Source of the DNA: JBHGBM01 sp041946965
GTDB lineage: Bacteria > Acidobacteriota > Terriglobia > Bryobacterales > Bryobacteraceae
Length of the DNA: 64,000 bases
Assembly: GCA_041946965.1 (NCBI GenBank)
Contig: JBHGBM010000023.1
Coordinates: 112,920-176,919 of the forward strand
Direction: 5' to 3'
Part shown: positions 31,596-39,116 of the stretch, piece after piece
Layout: each line of letters starts with the position of its first letter
Position numbering within the stretch: the stretch's first letter is position 1
Notes under the pieces: generated by a model
Databases searched by the model: none
The model's input: only the letters and a program-made list of their open reading frames with translations
What the model was told of the DNA's origin: nothing
Program-made: the position numbers and the translations under genes

Positions 31596-32387
31596 ATGCC
31601 GAGCTACATCTGCACCGCGTGCGGGGTGGAGTACGGCGAGAGCGAGCGCCCGCCCGAGGTCTGCCGCATCTGCGAGGACGACCGCCGGCACGTGAACCGG
31701 GCGGCCCGGCAATGGACCGTCATGGGGGATCTGCGCCGCGAGTATGCCAATACAGTGCAGCCGGACGGCGGGCTCACCGGCATCGGGACGGATCCCGAGT
31801 TCGCCATCGGGCAACGCGCGCTCCTGGTGGAGACCCCAGCGGGTAACGTGCTCTGGGACTGCATCAGCCTGATCGATAGCGCCACCGTGGCCGCCGTGCA
31901 GGAACACGGCGGAGTCCGGGCCGTCGCTATCTCGCACCCGCACTTTTGCGGCTCGATGGTGGAATGGAGCCGGGCGTTCGGCGGCATCCCGGTCTACCTT
32001 CACGCCTCCGACCGCGAGTGGGTGATGCGCCACGACCCGGCCATCGTGTTCTGGAGCGGCGAAACGCACGGGATCGCGCCCGGCCTGACGCTGGTGCGCT
32101 GCGGAGGCCATTTCCCGGGGTCCTCGGTCCTGCACTGGGACGGCGGCGGCGCCCTGCTTGCCGGCGACACTCTGCAAGTAAGCCCCGGCCGCCGCCGGCT
32201 CAGCTTCATGCGCGGCTGCCCGAACCTCATCCCCATGCCGGCAAGCGAGGTGCGCAGAATCGCGGCCGCGCTCGAACCCTTCGCTTTCGACCGCATCTAC
32301 GGCGGCTGGTGGGGCCTCAACGTGATGCAGGACGCCAAGCAGGCGCTGCGCCGCTCCGTGGAACGCTACTTGGCAGCCGTCGAATAG
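31596..32387 (+). CDS. MBL-fold metallo-hydrolase with N-terminal zinc ribbon
   Basis: The 263-residue protein opens with two CXXC-type pairs (YICTACGVEY and VCRICEDD), which would form a rubredoxin- or zinc-ribbon-like knuckle. The rest is a metallo-beta-lactamase fold: ISHPHFCGSM is the HXHXDH position but lacks the Asp-His pair. RCGGHFPGSS and LLAGDTLQV supply the later ligand positions. The metal site is therefore altered, and it may bind one metal or act on a different substrate. Its last 22 bases overlap the convergent gene. Function is unknown; hydrolase or sensor are the main options. Confidence 0.78.
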   Translation: MPSYICTACGVEYGESERPPEVCRICEDDRRHVNRAARQWTVMGDLRREYANTVQPDGGLTGIGTDPEFAIGQRALLVETPAGNVLWDCISLIDSATVAAVQEHGGVRAVAISHPHFCGSMVEWSRAFGGIPVYLHASDREWVMRHDPAIVFWSGETHGIAPGLTLVRCGGHFPGSSVLHWDGGGALLAGDTLQVSPGRRRLSFMRGCPNLIPMPASEVRRIAAALEPFAFDRIYGGWWGLNVMQDAKQALRRSVERYLAAVE

Positions 32388-33316
32388 AACCGGTAGCGGA
32401 TGCTCCACTTCGTCTCGGCGCCCGGTTCGACCCGGATATTCACGTAGGGCTCGGGGCAGACCGTGGAGGAGATGGACCAAAAGACGATCTTCGAGAGCGC
32501 GCGGTCGCCCGTGATGCGCACACCCGCGCCGCGCTCGTTGTTTTCCACGCGGATGTCGTAGTCGGAGGCGCTGCCGCCGAAGCCGCCGATTTCGGTGTAG
32601 GCGCTCTCGCCGGGCTTGAGCGGGCGCAAGTAGGTGAACTCACGGCCGCGCGTCTCCATCACGCCCTTCAGATCCGCCGCGGGCTTCGGCTCAAACGGGA
32701 AGATCAGCTTGAACGCGGGGCCCGCCGGCTGCCGGTCGATGGTGAAAAAGTTGTGGTTGTACTGCGGGCTTTCGAGCGGCTTCTTCCCGGTATTGCGCAG
32801 CGAGTGCTCGATGACCAGCTCCGGCTGGCTGCCCGCCAGCCGCACGGTCTTGGTGTATGCGTAGCCGTAGTCGCCCACCGTGACCCTGTGGGTGAACGTG
32901 ATGGAGTTCTTGCGCGAATGTATCCGCCACACGCCCGGGTCCACGATGTCGTAGGTGAAAAAGCGGCGGAACGCCGGCTCCTCGGGCTTGCGCAGCGCAC
33001 CCACGCCGATGCGTAGAAACACGCCGCCCGGTGGGGCTTCCTCGTAGCCTATGGGCGCGGTGAACTCCTCGACCGGCCCCGTGATGGCGTCGTGAATCTT
33101 CGGATCGTGGCGTGCGAACCACGGCCCGAAGTACTCGTGCCCGCGGTACGTCAGGCTGTAGATGGCGCCGGAGTAATCGAATCGCGTGCCGCGGTAGTAG
33201 CCCCGGCCGGGATCGGGCAGATAGAACTTCACCTGAAGTTCGCGGTTGGAGATCGCGGCCTGGGGGAACTCGGCGGCGCAAGCCGGGATCGCCAGCAAGA
33301 ACGCAAGGGCGCGCAT
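32366..33316 (-). CDS. exported protein with galactose mutarotase-like fold
   Basis: The 316-residue protein has a short signal peptide (MRALAFLLAIPACAAEFP) and a beta-rich body containing FDYSGAIYSLTYRGHEYFG, FFTYDIVDPGVWRIHS and VIEHSLRNTGKKPL. These recall aldose-1-epimerase-like sugar-binding folds of the mutarotase superfamily. The classic catalytic His/Glu cannot be placed with confidence, so an epimerase, lyase or pure binding role are all possible. It starts six bases after the end of the AlaC-like gene on the same strand, and its 3' end overlaps the convergent MBL gene. Confidence 0.7.
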   Translation of the reverse strand: MRALAFLLAIPACAAEFPQAAISNRELQVKFYLPDPGRGYYRGTRFDYSGAIYSLTYRGHEYFGPWFARHDPKIHDAITGPVEEFTAPIGYEEAPPGGVFLRIGVGALRKPEEPAFRRFFTYDIVDPGVWRIHSRKNSITFTHRVTVGDYGYAYTKTVRLAGSQPELVIEHSLRNTGKKPLESPQYNHNFFTIDRQPAGPAFKLIFPFEPKPAADLKGVMETRGREFTYLRPLKPGESAYTEIGGFGGSASDYDIRVENNERGAGVRITGDRALSKIVFWSISSTVCPEPYVNIRVEPGAETKWSIRYRFYSTAAK

Positions 33317-33322
33317 GGCCCT

Positions 33323-34504
33323 CTATTGTTTCAGAAATTGCGCGATGGAGCGCGTCGCCTGGCGGATGCGCTGCTCGTTCTCCACGAATGCGAAGCGCAC
33401 GAACCCTTCCCCGAGCGGGCCGAAGCCGATGCCGGGGGAAACCGCCACCAGCGCCTTCTCCATCAGCAGCTTGGAGAATTCAAGCGAGCCGAGATGGCGG
33501 TAGCGCTCCGGAATGGGCGCCCACAGGAACATCGATCCGCGGGGCGGCTGGACCGGCCATCCGGCGCGGCACAGCCCCTCCACCAGCACGTCGCGGCGCT
33601 TCTGGTAGATGGCGTTGATCTTGCGCGTATCCGCTTCGCACTCCCGCAGCGCAATGATGGAGGCGATCTGAATGGGCTGGAACACGCCGTAATCCAGATA
33701 GCTCTTGATGCGCGCCAGCGCAGCGATCATGCGCGGGTTGCCCAGGCAGAAACCCACCCGCCAGCCAGCCATGTTGTAGCTCTTCGAGAGCGAGAAGATT
33801 TCAACCGCGACTTCCTTGGCGCCTTCCACCTGAAGAATGCTGGGCGCCTTGTAGCCGTCGAAGCAGATGTCGGCATAGGCGAAGTCGTGCACGACCAGGG
33901 TTCCGTTCTCGCGCGCCAGGCGGACGATCTCCGCCAGGAAAGGCAGATCCACGCACGTGGTGGTCGGGTTGTGCGGGAAAGAGATCAGGATCACTTTCGG
34001 CTGGTTGCCGGAGCGGTACAGGTCCGTAAGGCTTTCGAGAAAGGTGGCCGGGTCCGGCATGGGCAGCGTGCAGGCGTGCCCCTCCGCCATGATGACGCCG
34101 TACTGGTGGATGGGATAGGCGGGATTCGGCGAAGCCACCGTGTCGCCCGGCCCGACTACCGCGAACAGCAGGTGCGCGAGCGCATCCTTGGCGCCGATGG
34201 TGACGATGGCCTCCTTTTCGGAGTCGAGCCTTACGCCGTAGTTGGCCTGGTAGCGCTTGACGATCTCCTCGCGCAGCTTGGGGATGCCGCGGGACATCGA
34301 GTAGCGGTGATTGCGCGCATTGCGCGCGGCTTCGAGGAGCTTGGCGACCACCGGGGCGGGGGTCTCGCCGTCGGGGTTCCCCATGCCGAGATCGATGACA
34401 TCGAGCTGCGCCGCGCGCGCCCGTGCTTTCATCTCGTTGATGACGGCGAACACGTAGGGAGGGAGCTTCCGGATGCGGTAGAAATCCTGTTGTATTTCGG
34501 GCAT
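33323..34504 (-). CDS. alaC: pyridoxal-phosphate aminotransferase (AlaC/YfdZ-like)
   Basis: The 393-residue class I aminotransferase has the AlaC-type N-terminus (FYRIRKLPPYVFAVINEMKA) and the following LGMGNPDGETPAPVV. The PLP lysine is in VEIFSLSKSYNMAGWRVGFC. The cofactor Asp/Tyr motif is DFAYADICFDGY, and the substrate Arg is in GEGFVRFAFV. It probably makes alanine from pyruvate with glutamate, although related LL-diaminopimelate aminotransferases share much of this pattern. TAAAAT seven bases before the ATG and no ribosome-binding site suggest a leaderless start. Confidence 0.9.
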   Translation of the reverse strand: MPEIQQDFYRIRKLPPYVFAVINEMKARARAAQLDVIDLGMGNPDGETPAPVVAKLLEAARNARNHRYSMSRGIPKLREEIVKRYQANYGVRLDSEKEAIVTIGAKDALAHLLFAVVGPGDTVASPNPAYPIHQYGVIMAEGHACTLPMPDPATFLESLTDLYRSGNQPKVILISFPHNPTTTCVDLPFLAEIVRLARENGTLVVHDFAYADICFDGYKAPSILQVEGAKEVAVEIFSLSKSYNMAGWRVGFCLGNPRMIAALARIKSYLDYGVFQPIQIASIIALRECEADTRKINAIYQKRRDVLVEGLCRAGWPVQPPRGSMFLWAPIPERYRHLGSLEFSKLLMEKALVAVSPGIGFGPLGEGFVRFAFVENEQRIRQATRSIAQFLKQ

Positions 34505-34511
34505 TTAGCCC

Positions 34512-34517
34512 ATTTTA
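34512..34517 (-). promoter_or_regulatory. -10-like hexamer TAAAAT before alaC
   Basis: On the minus strand TAAAAT ends seven bases before ATG 34504 and overlaps the last bases of the sortase gene. No Shine-Dalgarno sequence lies between. Confidence 0.42.
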
Positions 34518-35087
34518 CGATGGTTGCCGCCCGGATTGGAGATCGGCCCGCACAACGTAGCGCCGCGGCGCCGGACCGGTGTAATAGAACGGATAGCAGG
34601 TGATCAGGTTCATCACCGGCTCCGCGGTGTCGGCCAGCGGTTCCCGCGCGGTGGGCTTCACGATGGCGATCTTCGTGACGATGTAGACAAACGTCCCCCC
34701 GGTGGTCTGCGCCACGATTTCATCGCCTTCCCGCAGCTTCCTGAGCGCGCGGAAGTGCAGATCGCGGTGCCCGGCGATGATGCTGTTGCCCTTGCAGCCG
34801 GGCATTGCGGACCCCGGCATGTGGCCGGGGCCGATGCGCAGGTCCCGCTGGTCTACGCCTTCCACCACGAACCACGAGGCGCCCAGGCGCGGGATGGAGA
34901 GCCTGGCCACCGTGGAACCCAACGGGGGGGCCGCGGGTTGTGGTTGGGAGCCCGCTTTCCAGGACCGCGAAGCCCGGTGCTGGCCCCACCATGACTCCAG
35001 GAGGTCGCGGGTGCCCGCATGCAGCAGGAAGAGGCCGCCGGCAACCAGCAGCCAGCCGGGCCATGTCCTTTTTTCGGCCTTTCGCAT
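34515..35087 (-). CDS. sortase (class D-like)
   Basis: The 190-residue transpeptidase has an N-terminal membrane segment (GWLLVAGGLFLLHAG). The sortase catalytic triad is visible: His in NSIIAGHRDLHF, Cys in LITCYPFYYTG and Arg in PRRYVVRADL. The middle strands (ARLSIPRLGASWFVVEG) match class D/E sortases. The immediate upstream gene on the same strand encodes a protein with a C-terminal sorting-like signal, the probable substrate. Sortases are typical of Gram-positives but also occur, usually with one substrate each, in some diderm lineages. Confidence 0.9.
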   Translation of the reverse strand: MRKAEKRTWPGWLLVAGGLFLLHAGTRDLLESWWGQHRASRSWKAGSQPQPAAPPLGSTVARLSIPRLGASWFVVEGVDQRDLRIGPGHMPGSAMPGCKGNSIIAGHRDLHFRALRKLREGDEIVAQTTGGTFVYIVTKIAIVKPTAREPLADTAEPVMNLITCYPFYYTGPAPRRYVVRADLQSGRQPS

Positions 35088-35123
35088 GGCGCCTCTTCCA
35101 CGCGGCGAGCGCCCGCCAACCGG

Positions 35124-35843
35124 CTATGAGCGCCTCTTCAGCGTCAGACCGGCCCCGGCGAGCAGGCCGCCCGTGAGCAGCATGGTGAGCCAGCCTGCGG
35201 AAGTCTCCGGCATTTCGCGCCAGGCTTCCGAGGGCGGAGCGGGCGCCGGGGCGGCTTCAGCTTGAGGAGCGGGAGCGGGCGCCGGGGCCGGTTCCGGAGC
35301 GGGAGCCGCTTCCGGAGCGGAGGCCGCTTCCGGGGCAGGGGCTGGAGGCGGTGTGACCTGCGCAATCTCCTTATTCCCGCTTGCCGTCTGTTCCGGAACC
35401 GCCTGGTACGTGGCGGCAACCGTCAGGGGTGTCATGCGCTCCCGTTCACGAGCCTTCACGCTTTCCGGCAGTGGAAATTCGTAACCGTAATCCTTTCCCT
35501 GGACCCAAACGCGATCGAAGTAGTAGTCGGAACCGAAATGGTGCAGAACCACGGTAGTCTCGCGCGGCGTGCGATTGTCCAGCACGGGGATAGTCATCGC
35601 GGTGGTCTCGAACTTCATGCCGTTTTCCGAGTAGATCATGAGTACGCGGCTCGCGCCGCCGGGGCTCTGCATTTGCTGGATCACGTACGGGCCCGGCGTC
35701 AGGGTGTGTTCGCCGATCGTGACTGTATAGGGCAAATTGACCAGGACCCGATCATAGAGAGGTCCCTGCGCCTTGAGCGCGGGGGAGACAGCGAGCGCGA
35801 GCGCGAGCGCGCCCGCCGTAGTGAGGAAACTGTTGACAGTCAT
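35124..35843 (-). CDS. exported protein with C-terminal sortase signal (probable sortase substrate)
   Basis: The 239-residue protein begins with a signal peptide (FLTTAGALALALAVSPALKA) and a beta-rich domain with RVLVNLPYTVTIGEHTLTPG and FGSDYYFDRVWVQGKDYG. A 45-residue Pro/Ala/Glu linker then precedes the C-terminus. There MPETSAG, a hydrophobic stretch (WLTMLLTGGLLAGAGLTL) and KRRS form an LPXTG-like sorting signal. It lies 36 bases upstream of the sortase gene on the same strand. A strong AGGAGGAG lies about 13 bases before the ATG. Function of the exported domain is unknown. Confidence 0.8.
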   Translation of the reverse strand: MTVNSFLTTAGALALALAVSPALKAQGPLYDRVLVNLPYTVTIGEHTLTPGPYVIQQMQSPGGASRVLMIYSENGMKFETTAMTIPVLDNRTPRETTVVLHHFGSDYYFDRVWVQGKDYGYEFPLPESVKARERERMTPLTVAATYQAVPEQTASGNKEIAQVTPPPAPAPEAASAPEAAPAPEPAPAPAPAPQAEAAPAPAPPSEAWREMPETSAGWLTMLLTGGLLAGAGLTLKRRS

Positions 35844-35920
35844 GTGAGAAATTCACTCCTCCTAAGGGTGAGTTGAAGAGGCGCGCGTCAATTCCCGGAC
35901 CCGAGTTCGAAAGCAAGCTT

Positions 35921-35935
35921 CGGGCCAAAGGCCCG
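35921..35935. terminator. GC hairpin without T-run between divergent or abutting units
   Basis: CGGGCC-AAA-GGCCCG forms a six-base stem with a three-base loop about 70 bases past the end of the M55 peptidase gene (minus strand). No poly-T follows on either strand, so it is at best a weak or factor-dependent terminator. Confidence 0.35.
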
Positions 35936-36005
35936 GATTGTTAGGTACGGCACGCGGGCACTGGAAAATGCGGTTGAAATCAGACCGGATAGAGGACGAA
36001 ATTCC

Positions 36006-36827
36006 CTACCGGCCGCGGTAGCGGCGCCAGGCTTCGGTAAAATCCTTCCCTGTGTAACGTGTCGTGCGCGCGTCGACCTGGTCGCCGGCGCCGGGAGGCA
36101 GCGTGCTGCGCGTGGTGCGTTCCACCTGAATGGTGACCGGGCCCGGGATGCGGTAAGGGCGTACGATTCCGATCTTCTTCATGGCGCGCTGCGCCGCGAG
36201 TTGGATGGCGTCACGCGCCGCGGGTCCGGAGAGCGTCACGCAGGCGTAGTAGGAGAGTCCTTCCTTGACCTCGGCGGTCTCGGCGCCGGGCACGATGGCG
36301 CGCAGATCGGCCACCGCCGCGCGGTCTCCGCTGAGAAAGATTACGGGCGTGCCGAACTCGCCCGCCAGCGCGGCCATGGCTTCGATCTCGCCCGCAGGTT
36401 TGCCGTTGATGAGGAAGTACTGGTAGCCGAGCGAACTGTAGCTGTGGGCCATCACCGCAGCCGAGGTGTTGGCGCGCGCGTGCTGGCCCACGAAGGCCAG
36501 CGCGGAGAAGCGGCGCTCGAACAGCATGGTGGGACCGGGATCGCCGATCACCAGGCGGGCGCGCGGGTATATGGTCGCCGCCGAAAGCGTGGCGCTTCCG
36601 CCGTGGCCGTCCCAGATGATCACTTCTTCCGCGCCGCCCGTGAAGAAGCCGTCGGCAGCCGCGTTCACCTCCGCGGTGAGAAGCTGACGCAGTTCGGGAT
36701 TCTTGTTGTCGGTCTGGTCCTGGCGGCAGATGCCGGCCACGCCTTCGGCGTCGGTGATGACGTACACGGTCGTCTTCTGCGCGGCCAGCGGCGCGCAAAC
36801 CGCCAGCAGAACAGCGAGAGTCTTCAT
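36006..36827 (-). CDS. exported M55 family D-aminopeptidase (DppA-like)
   Basis: The 273-residue protein has a signal peptide (MKTLAVLLAVCAPLAAQ) and the DppA fold. Zinc-binding motifs are VITDAEGVAG, IIWDGHGGSAT, FVGQHARANT and VMAHSYSSLGYQ. DppA of Bacillus cleaves D-Ala-containing peptides. Export suggests this one works on cell-wall peptides or dipeptides in the periplasm. ATG 36827 is chosen, three bases inside a TTG alternative. Its start overlaps the upstream methyltransferase stop by one base (TGATG), so the two genes are one unit. Confidence 0.92.
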   Translation of the reverse strand: MKTLAVLLAVCAPLAAQKTTVYVITDAEGVAGICRQDQTDNKNPELRQLLTAEVNAAADGFFTGGAEEVIIWDGHGGSATLSAATIYPRARLVIGDPGPTMLFERRFSALAFVGQHARANTSAAVMAHSYSSLGYQYFLINGKPAGEIEAMAALAGEFGTPVIFLSGDRAAVADLRAIVPGAETAEVKEGLSYYACVTLSGPAARDAIQLAAQRAMKKIGIVRPYRIPGPVTIQVERTTRSTLPPGAGDQVDARTTRYTGKDFTEAWRRYRGR

Positions 36828-37462
36828 CAAGCGAATGATATATCAAGCACCTGTCGCACGTAAAACGGTGCGACTGTGTGGCGGATGCGGGCCTCGCCCT
36901 GGAGCGCCCCGGCGGCGATGCCGCGCAGCTCCGGCGCGGTGTAGGCCGCGCGCACCGAACGCGCCCCATCGATGCGGTTGATGCGGTGCACCCACGGGCC
37001 GAGGAAGGCGCGGTAAAGCGCCAGCGGCAGAGGATGGCGGACCAGGTCGAGCAGGATGAAACGGCGCGTGCAGCGGCGCACGTTGCGCAGCATGGCGGCC
37101 AGCGCCGGCGGGTCCAGGTGGTGTGCGACGTAGAGCGAGAACGCCACGTCGGCCTCGGGCAGCCGGTCGCGCGTGACATCGGCGCGCAGGATGGGCACGG
37201 GGGCGGACGCCGGCGGGCGGAGATCCACGCCGATCGCCTCTACGCCCAGCTTCTCGCGCACGCGAACCAGCGTGCCGCCCCAGCCGCAGCCCACGTCGAG
37301 CACGCGGCGCACCGGGCGCGCATCGGTTTGGATGGCCCGCACCAGGGCATCCACATTTCCGAGCCAGCGGTGAATGCGGTCGAGGTCGCGGTGCACACGC
37401 GTCAGAGTTTCGGACGGAAGCGCCCGGTCTTCCATCAACTCCGGCCCGGTGTAACGCCGCAT
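36827..37462 (-). CDS. class I SAM-dependent methyltransferase
   Basis: The 211-residue protein starts at ATG 37462 (MRRYTGPELMEDRALPS), with AAGAAGAG directly before it. Motif I is RRVLDVGCGWGGTLVRVRE, and the next strand is GVEAIGVDLRPP. It ends in LDISFA. The motif set resembles small-molecule methyltransferases (ubiquinone or sterol-like, methyltransferase type 11/12). It is divergent from a double esterase gene, with 46 bases between the starts, and translationally coupled to the M55 peptidase. Substrate is unknown. Confidence 0.87.
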   Translation of the reverse strand: MRRYTGPELMEDRALPSETLTRVHRDLDRIHRWLGNVDALVRAIQTDARPVRRVLDVGCGWGGTLVRVREKLGVEAIGVDLRPPASAPVPILRADVTRDRLPEADVAFSLYVAHHLDPPALAAMLRNVRRCTRRFILLDLVRHPLPLALYRAFLGPWVHRINRIDGARSVRAAYTAPELRGIAAGALQGEARIRHTVAPFYVRQVLDISFA

Positions 37463-37496
37463 CTCTTCTTGGATGCCCGCGCCTCGTCGGCGGGTG

Positions 37497-37502
37497 CACA
37501 AT
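37497..37502 (+). promoter_or_regulatory. -10-like hexamer CACAAT before double esterase gene
   Basis: CACAAT ends six bases before ATG 37509; the six bases (GAGGGG) also look like a ribosome-binding site, so a short leader and leaderless start are both possible. Confidence 0.35.
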
Positions 37503-37508
37503 GAGGGG

Positions 37509-39101
37509 ATGCGATCGGTGCTCCTTCTCCTGGTGGCGGCCTCGGCGTGGGGCCAGCGTATCGAACGGGATCTGGTATACGGGCGCACTCCCCAACAGGA
37601 ACTCAAGCTGGATCTGTACCTGCCCGCGCAGGAAGGCGCCGCGCCCGTGGTGGTGTGGGTGCACGGCGGCGCGTGGCGCACCGGCAGCAAGGCAAGAACG
37701 CCGGCCGAGCGGCTGGTCGCGCGAGGCTACGCCGTAGCCAGCATTGAATACCGGTTGAGCGGCGTGGCGAAATTTCCGGCGCAGATCGAGGACTGCAAGG
37801 CCGCCGTGCGCTGGCTGCGCGGGAACGCGGCGAAGTACGACCTGGACCCGGAGCGCATCGGCGCGTGGGGCTCCTCGGCGGGCGGCCACCTGGCGGCGCT
37901 GCTGGGTGTACAAAACGACGATCCCGCCAGCCGTGTACAGGCGGTGGTGGATTTCTACGGTCCCACGGAGCTGCTGAAGATGGACGCGCAGGGCTCCGCT
38001 TTCAGCCACGACGCGCCGGATTCGCCCGAATCGCAGCTCATCGGCGGCCCCATCCAGCAACATGCGGAGCGCACGCGGCTGGCCAACCCGGTTTCCTACG
38101 TGAGCAGGGGCGATCCGCCGTTTCTCATCGTGCACGGCGACCGCGACTACACCGTGCCGGTGGGCCAGAGCCGCGTGTTTTACGACGCGCTGCGCGCGGC
38201 GGGCGTGCCGGCGAAACTGGAGATCGTACCGGGGGCCGGCCACGGTTTTCACAACGGCCCGTACATCGACCCGCTGGTGGATGCGTTCCTCGACCAGCAC
38301 CTGAAGACCGCGCGGACGCCGCGCCCCTTGCGGGAGTGGGCGGACCCCAACCGCTACGCGCCGCCGGGCACGCGTTACGCGACCTTCTTCAGCCGCCACG
38401 CGAAGCGCGAGGCCAGCTACCTGATCGCGCTGCCCGAGGATTACGAGACCAGCATGTTCCGGTACCCGGTGATTTACTGGCTGCACGGCGCGGGCGGCTC
38501 CCAGCGTTCCGGCGCGGCGTACATCCGCAGGCCCCGCGCCATCGTGGTGTTCGTCAACGGACTCACCGACAGCATGTACTGCGACCGGCCGGAATTCCCG
38601 GTGGAAAGCGTGATCGTGCGCGATCTGGCGCCGCACGTGGACGCCACCTGGCGCACCATCCCGGACCGTGCGGCGCGCGCCGTGGAAGGGTTTTCGATGG
38701 GCGGCTTCGGCGCGGCGCACCTCGGCTTCAAATATCCGGAGGTGTTCGGCGTGGTGGTGAGCATGGCCGGCCCCGCTCCGGACGCCGCCGCGGGCGCGGG
38801 CATCCAGGCCATCGTGAAGCGCATCTTCGGCGGCGACCGTGCGCGGTTCGAAGCCGAGCGGCCGGTGGATCTCGCGCGCCGGAACGCGGCCGCCATCCGC
38901 GGGCGTTCGCGGGTGTTCCTCGGCGTCGGTTCGGAAGACCGCCTGCGCGCGGGCGTCACGGCGATGCACGAGGCGCTCGATCAGCTCGGCATCGCGCACC
39001 AGTTTCACGTCGCGGAAGGCGTGGCGCACCAGGCGCAGCTCTTCACCGCGCGGAAGGCCGCGGAAATCGCGGCGTTCTATCGCGAGGCGTTCGGGCAATA
39101 G
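37509..39101 (+). CDS. exported protein with two tandem alpha/beta-hydrolase (esterase) domains
   Basis: The 530-residue protein has a signal peptide (MRSVLLLLVAASAWGQ). Domain one (residues about 20-280) is a carboxylesterase-like hydrolase with VVVWVHGGAWRTGSK, the nucleophile elbow GAWGSSAGGHLAALL, LIVHGDRDYTVPV and GAGHGFHNGP. Domain two (about 310-530) is an esterase D/feruloyl-esterase-like hydrolase with VIYWLHGAGGSQ and the elbow EGFSMGGFGAAHLG. Two different catalytic triads in one exported chain suggest degradation of an esterified polysaccharide or xenobiotic, which is inference. ATG 37509 gives a clean signal peptide; the track start at 37473 is longer by 12 residues. Confidence 0.88.
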   Translation: MRSVLLLLVAASAWGQRIERDLVYGRTPQQELKLDLYLPAQEGAAPVVVWVHGGAWRTGSKARTPAERLVARGYAVASIEYRLSGVAKFPAQIEDCKAAVRWLRGNAAKYDLDPERIGAWGSSAGGHLAALLGVQNDDPASRVQAVVDFYGPTELLKMDAQGSAFSHDAPDSPESQLIGGPIQQHAERTRLANPVSYVSRGDPPFLIVHGDRDYTVPVGQSRVFYDALRAAGVPAKLEIVPGAGHGFHNGPYIDPLVDAFLDQHLKTARTPRPLREWADPNRYAPPGTRYATFFSRHAKREASYLIALPEDYETSMFRYPVIYWLHGAGGSQRSGAAYIRRPRAIVVFVNGLTDSMYCDRPEFPVESVIVRDLAPHVDATWRTIPDRAARAVEGFSMGGFGAAHLGFKYPEVFGVVVSMAGPAPDAAAGAGIQAIVKRIFGGDRARFEAERPVDLARRNAAAIRGRSRVFLGVGSEDRLRAGVTAMHEALDQLGIAHQFHVAEGVAHQAQLFTARKAAEIAAFYREAFGQ

Positions 39102-39104
39102 CGT

Positions 39105-39110
39105 TACAAT
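39105..39110 (+). promoter_or_regulatory. -10-like hexamer TACAAT before 39117 gene
   Basis: TACAAT ends exactly six bases (GCCGCC) before ATG 39117, and no ribosome-binding site is present. This is the cleanest leaderless-type case in the window. Confidence 0.5.
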
Positions 39111-39116
39111 GCCGCC

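Noticed and set aside
35895..35945. A GAGTTCGAAAGC segment that looks like a tRNA T-loop next to a GC hairpin
   Set aside because: No acceptor, D or anticodon arms can be paired around it, and the T-loop consensus GGTTCGAATCC is not met. It is an intergenic hairpin at most.
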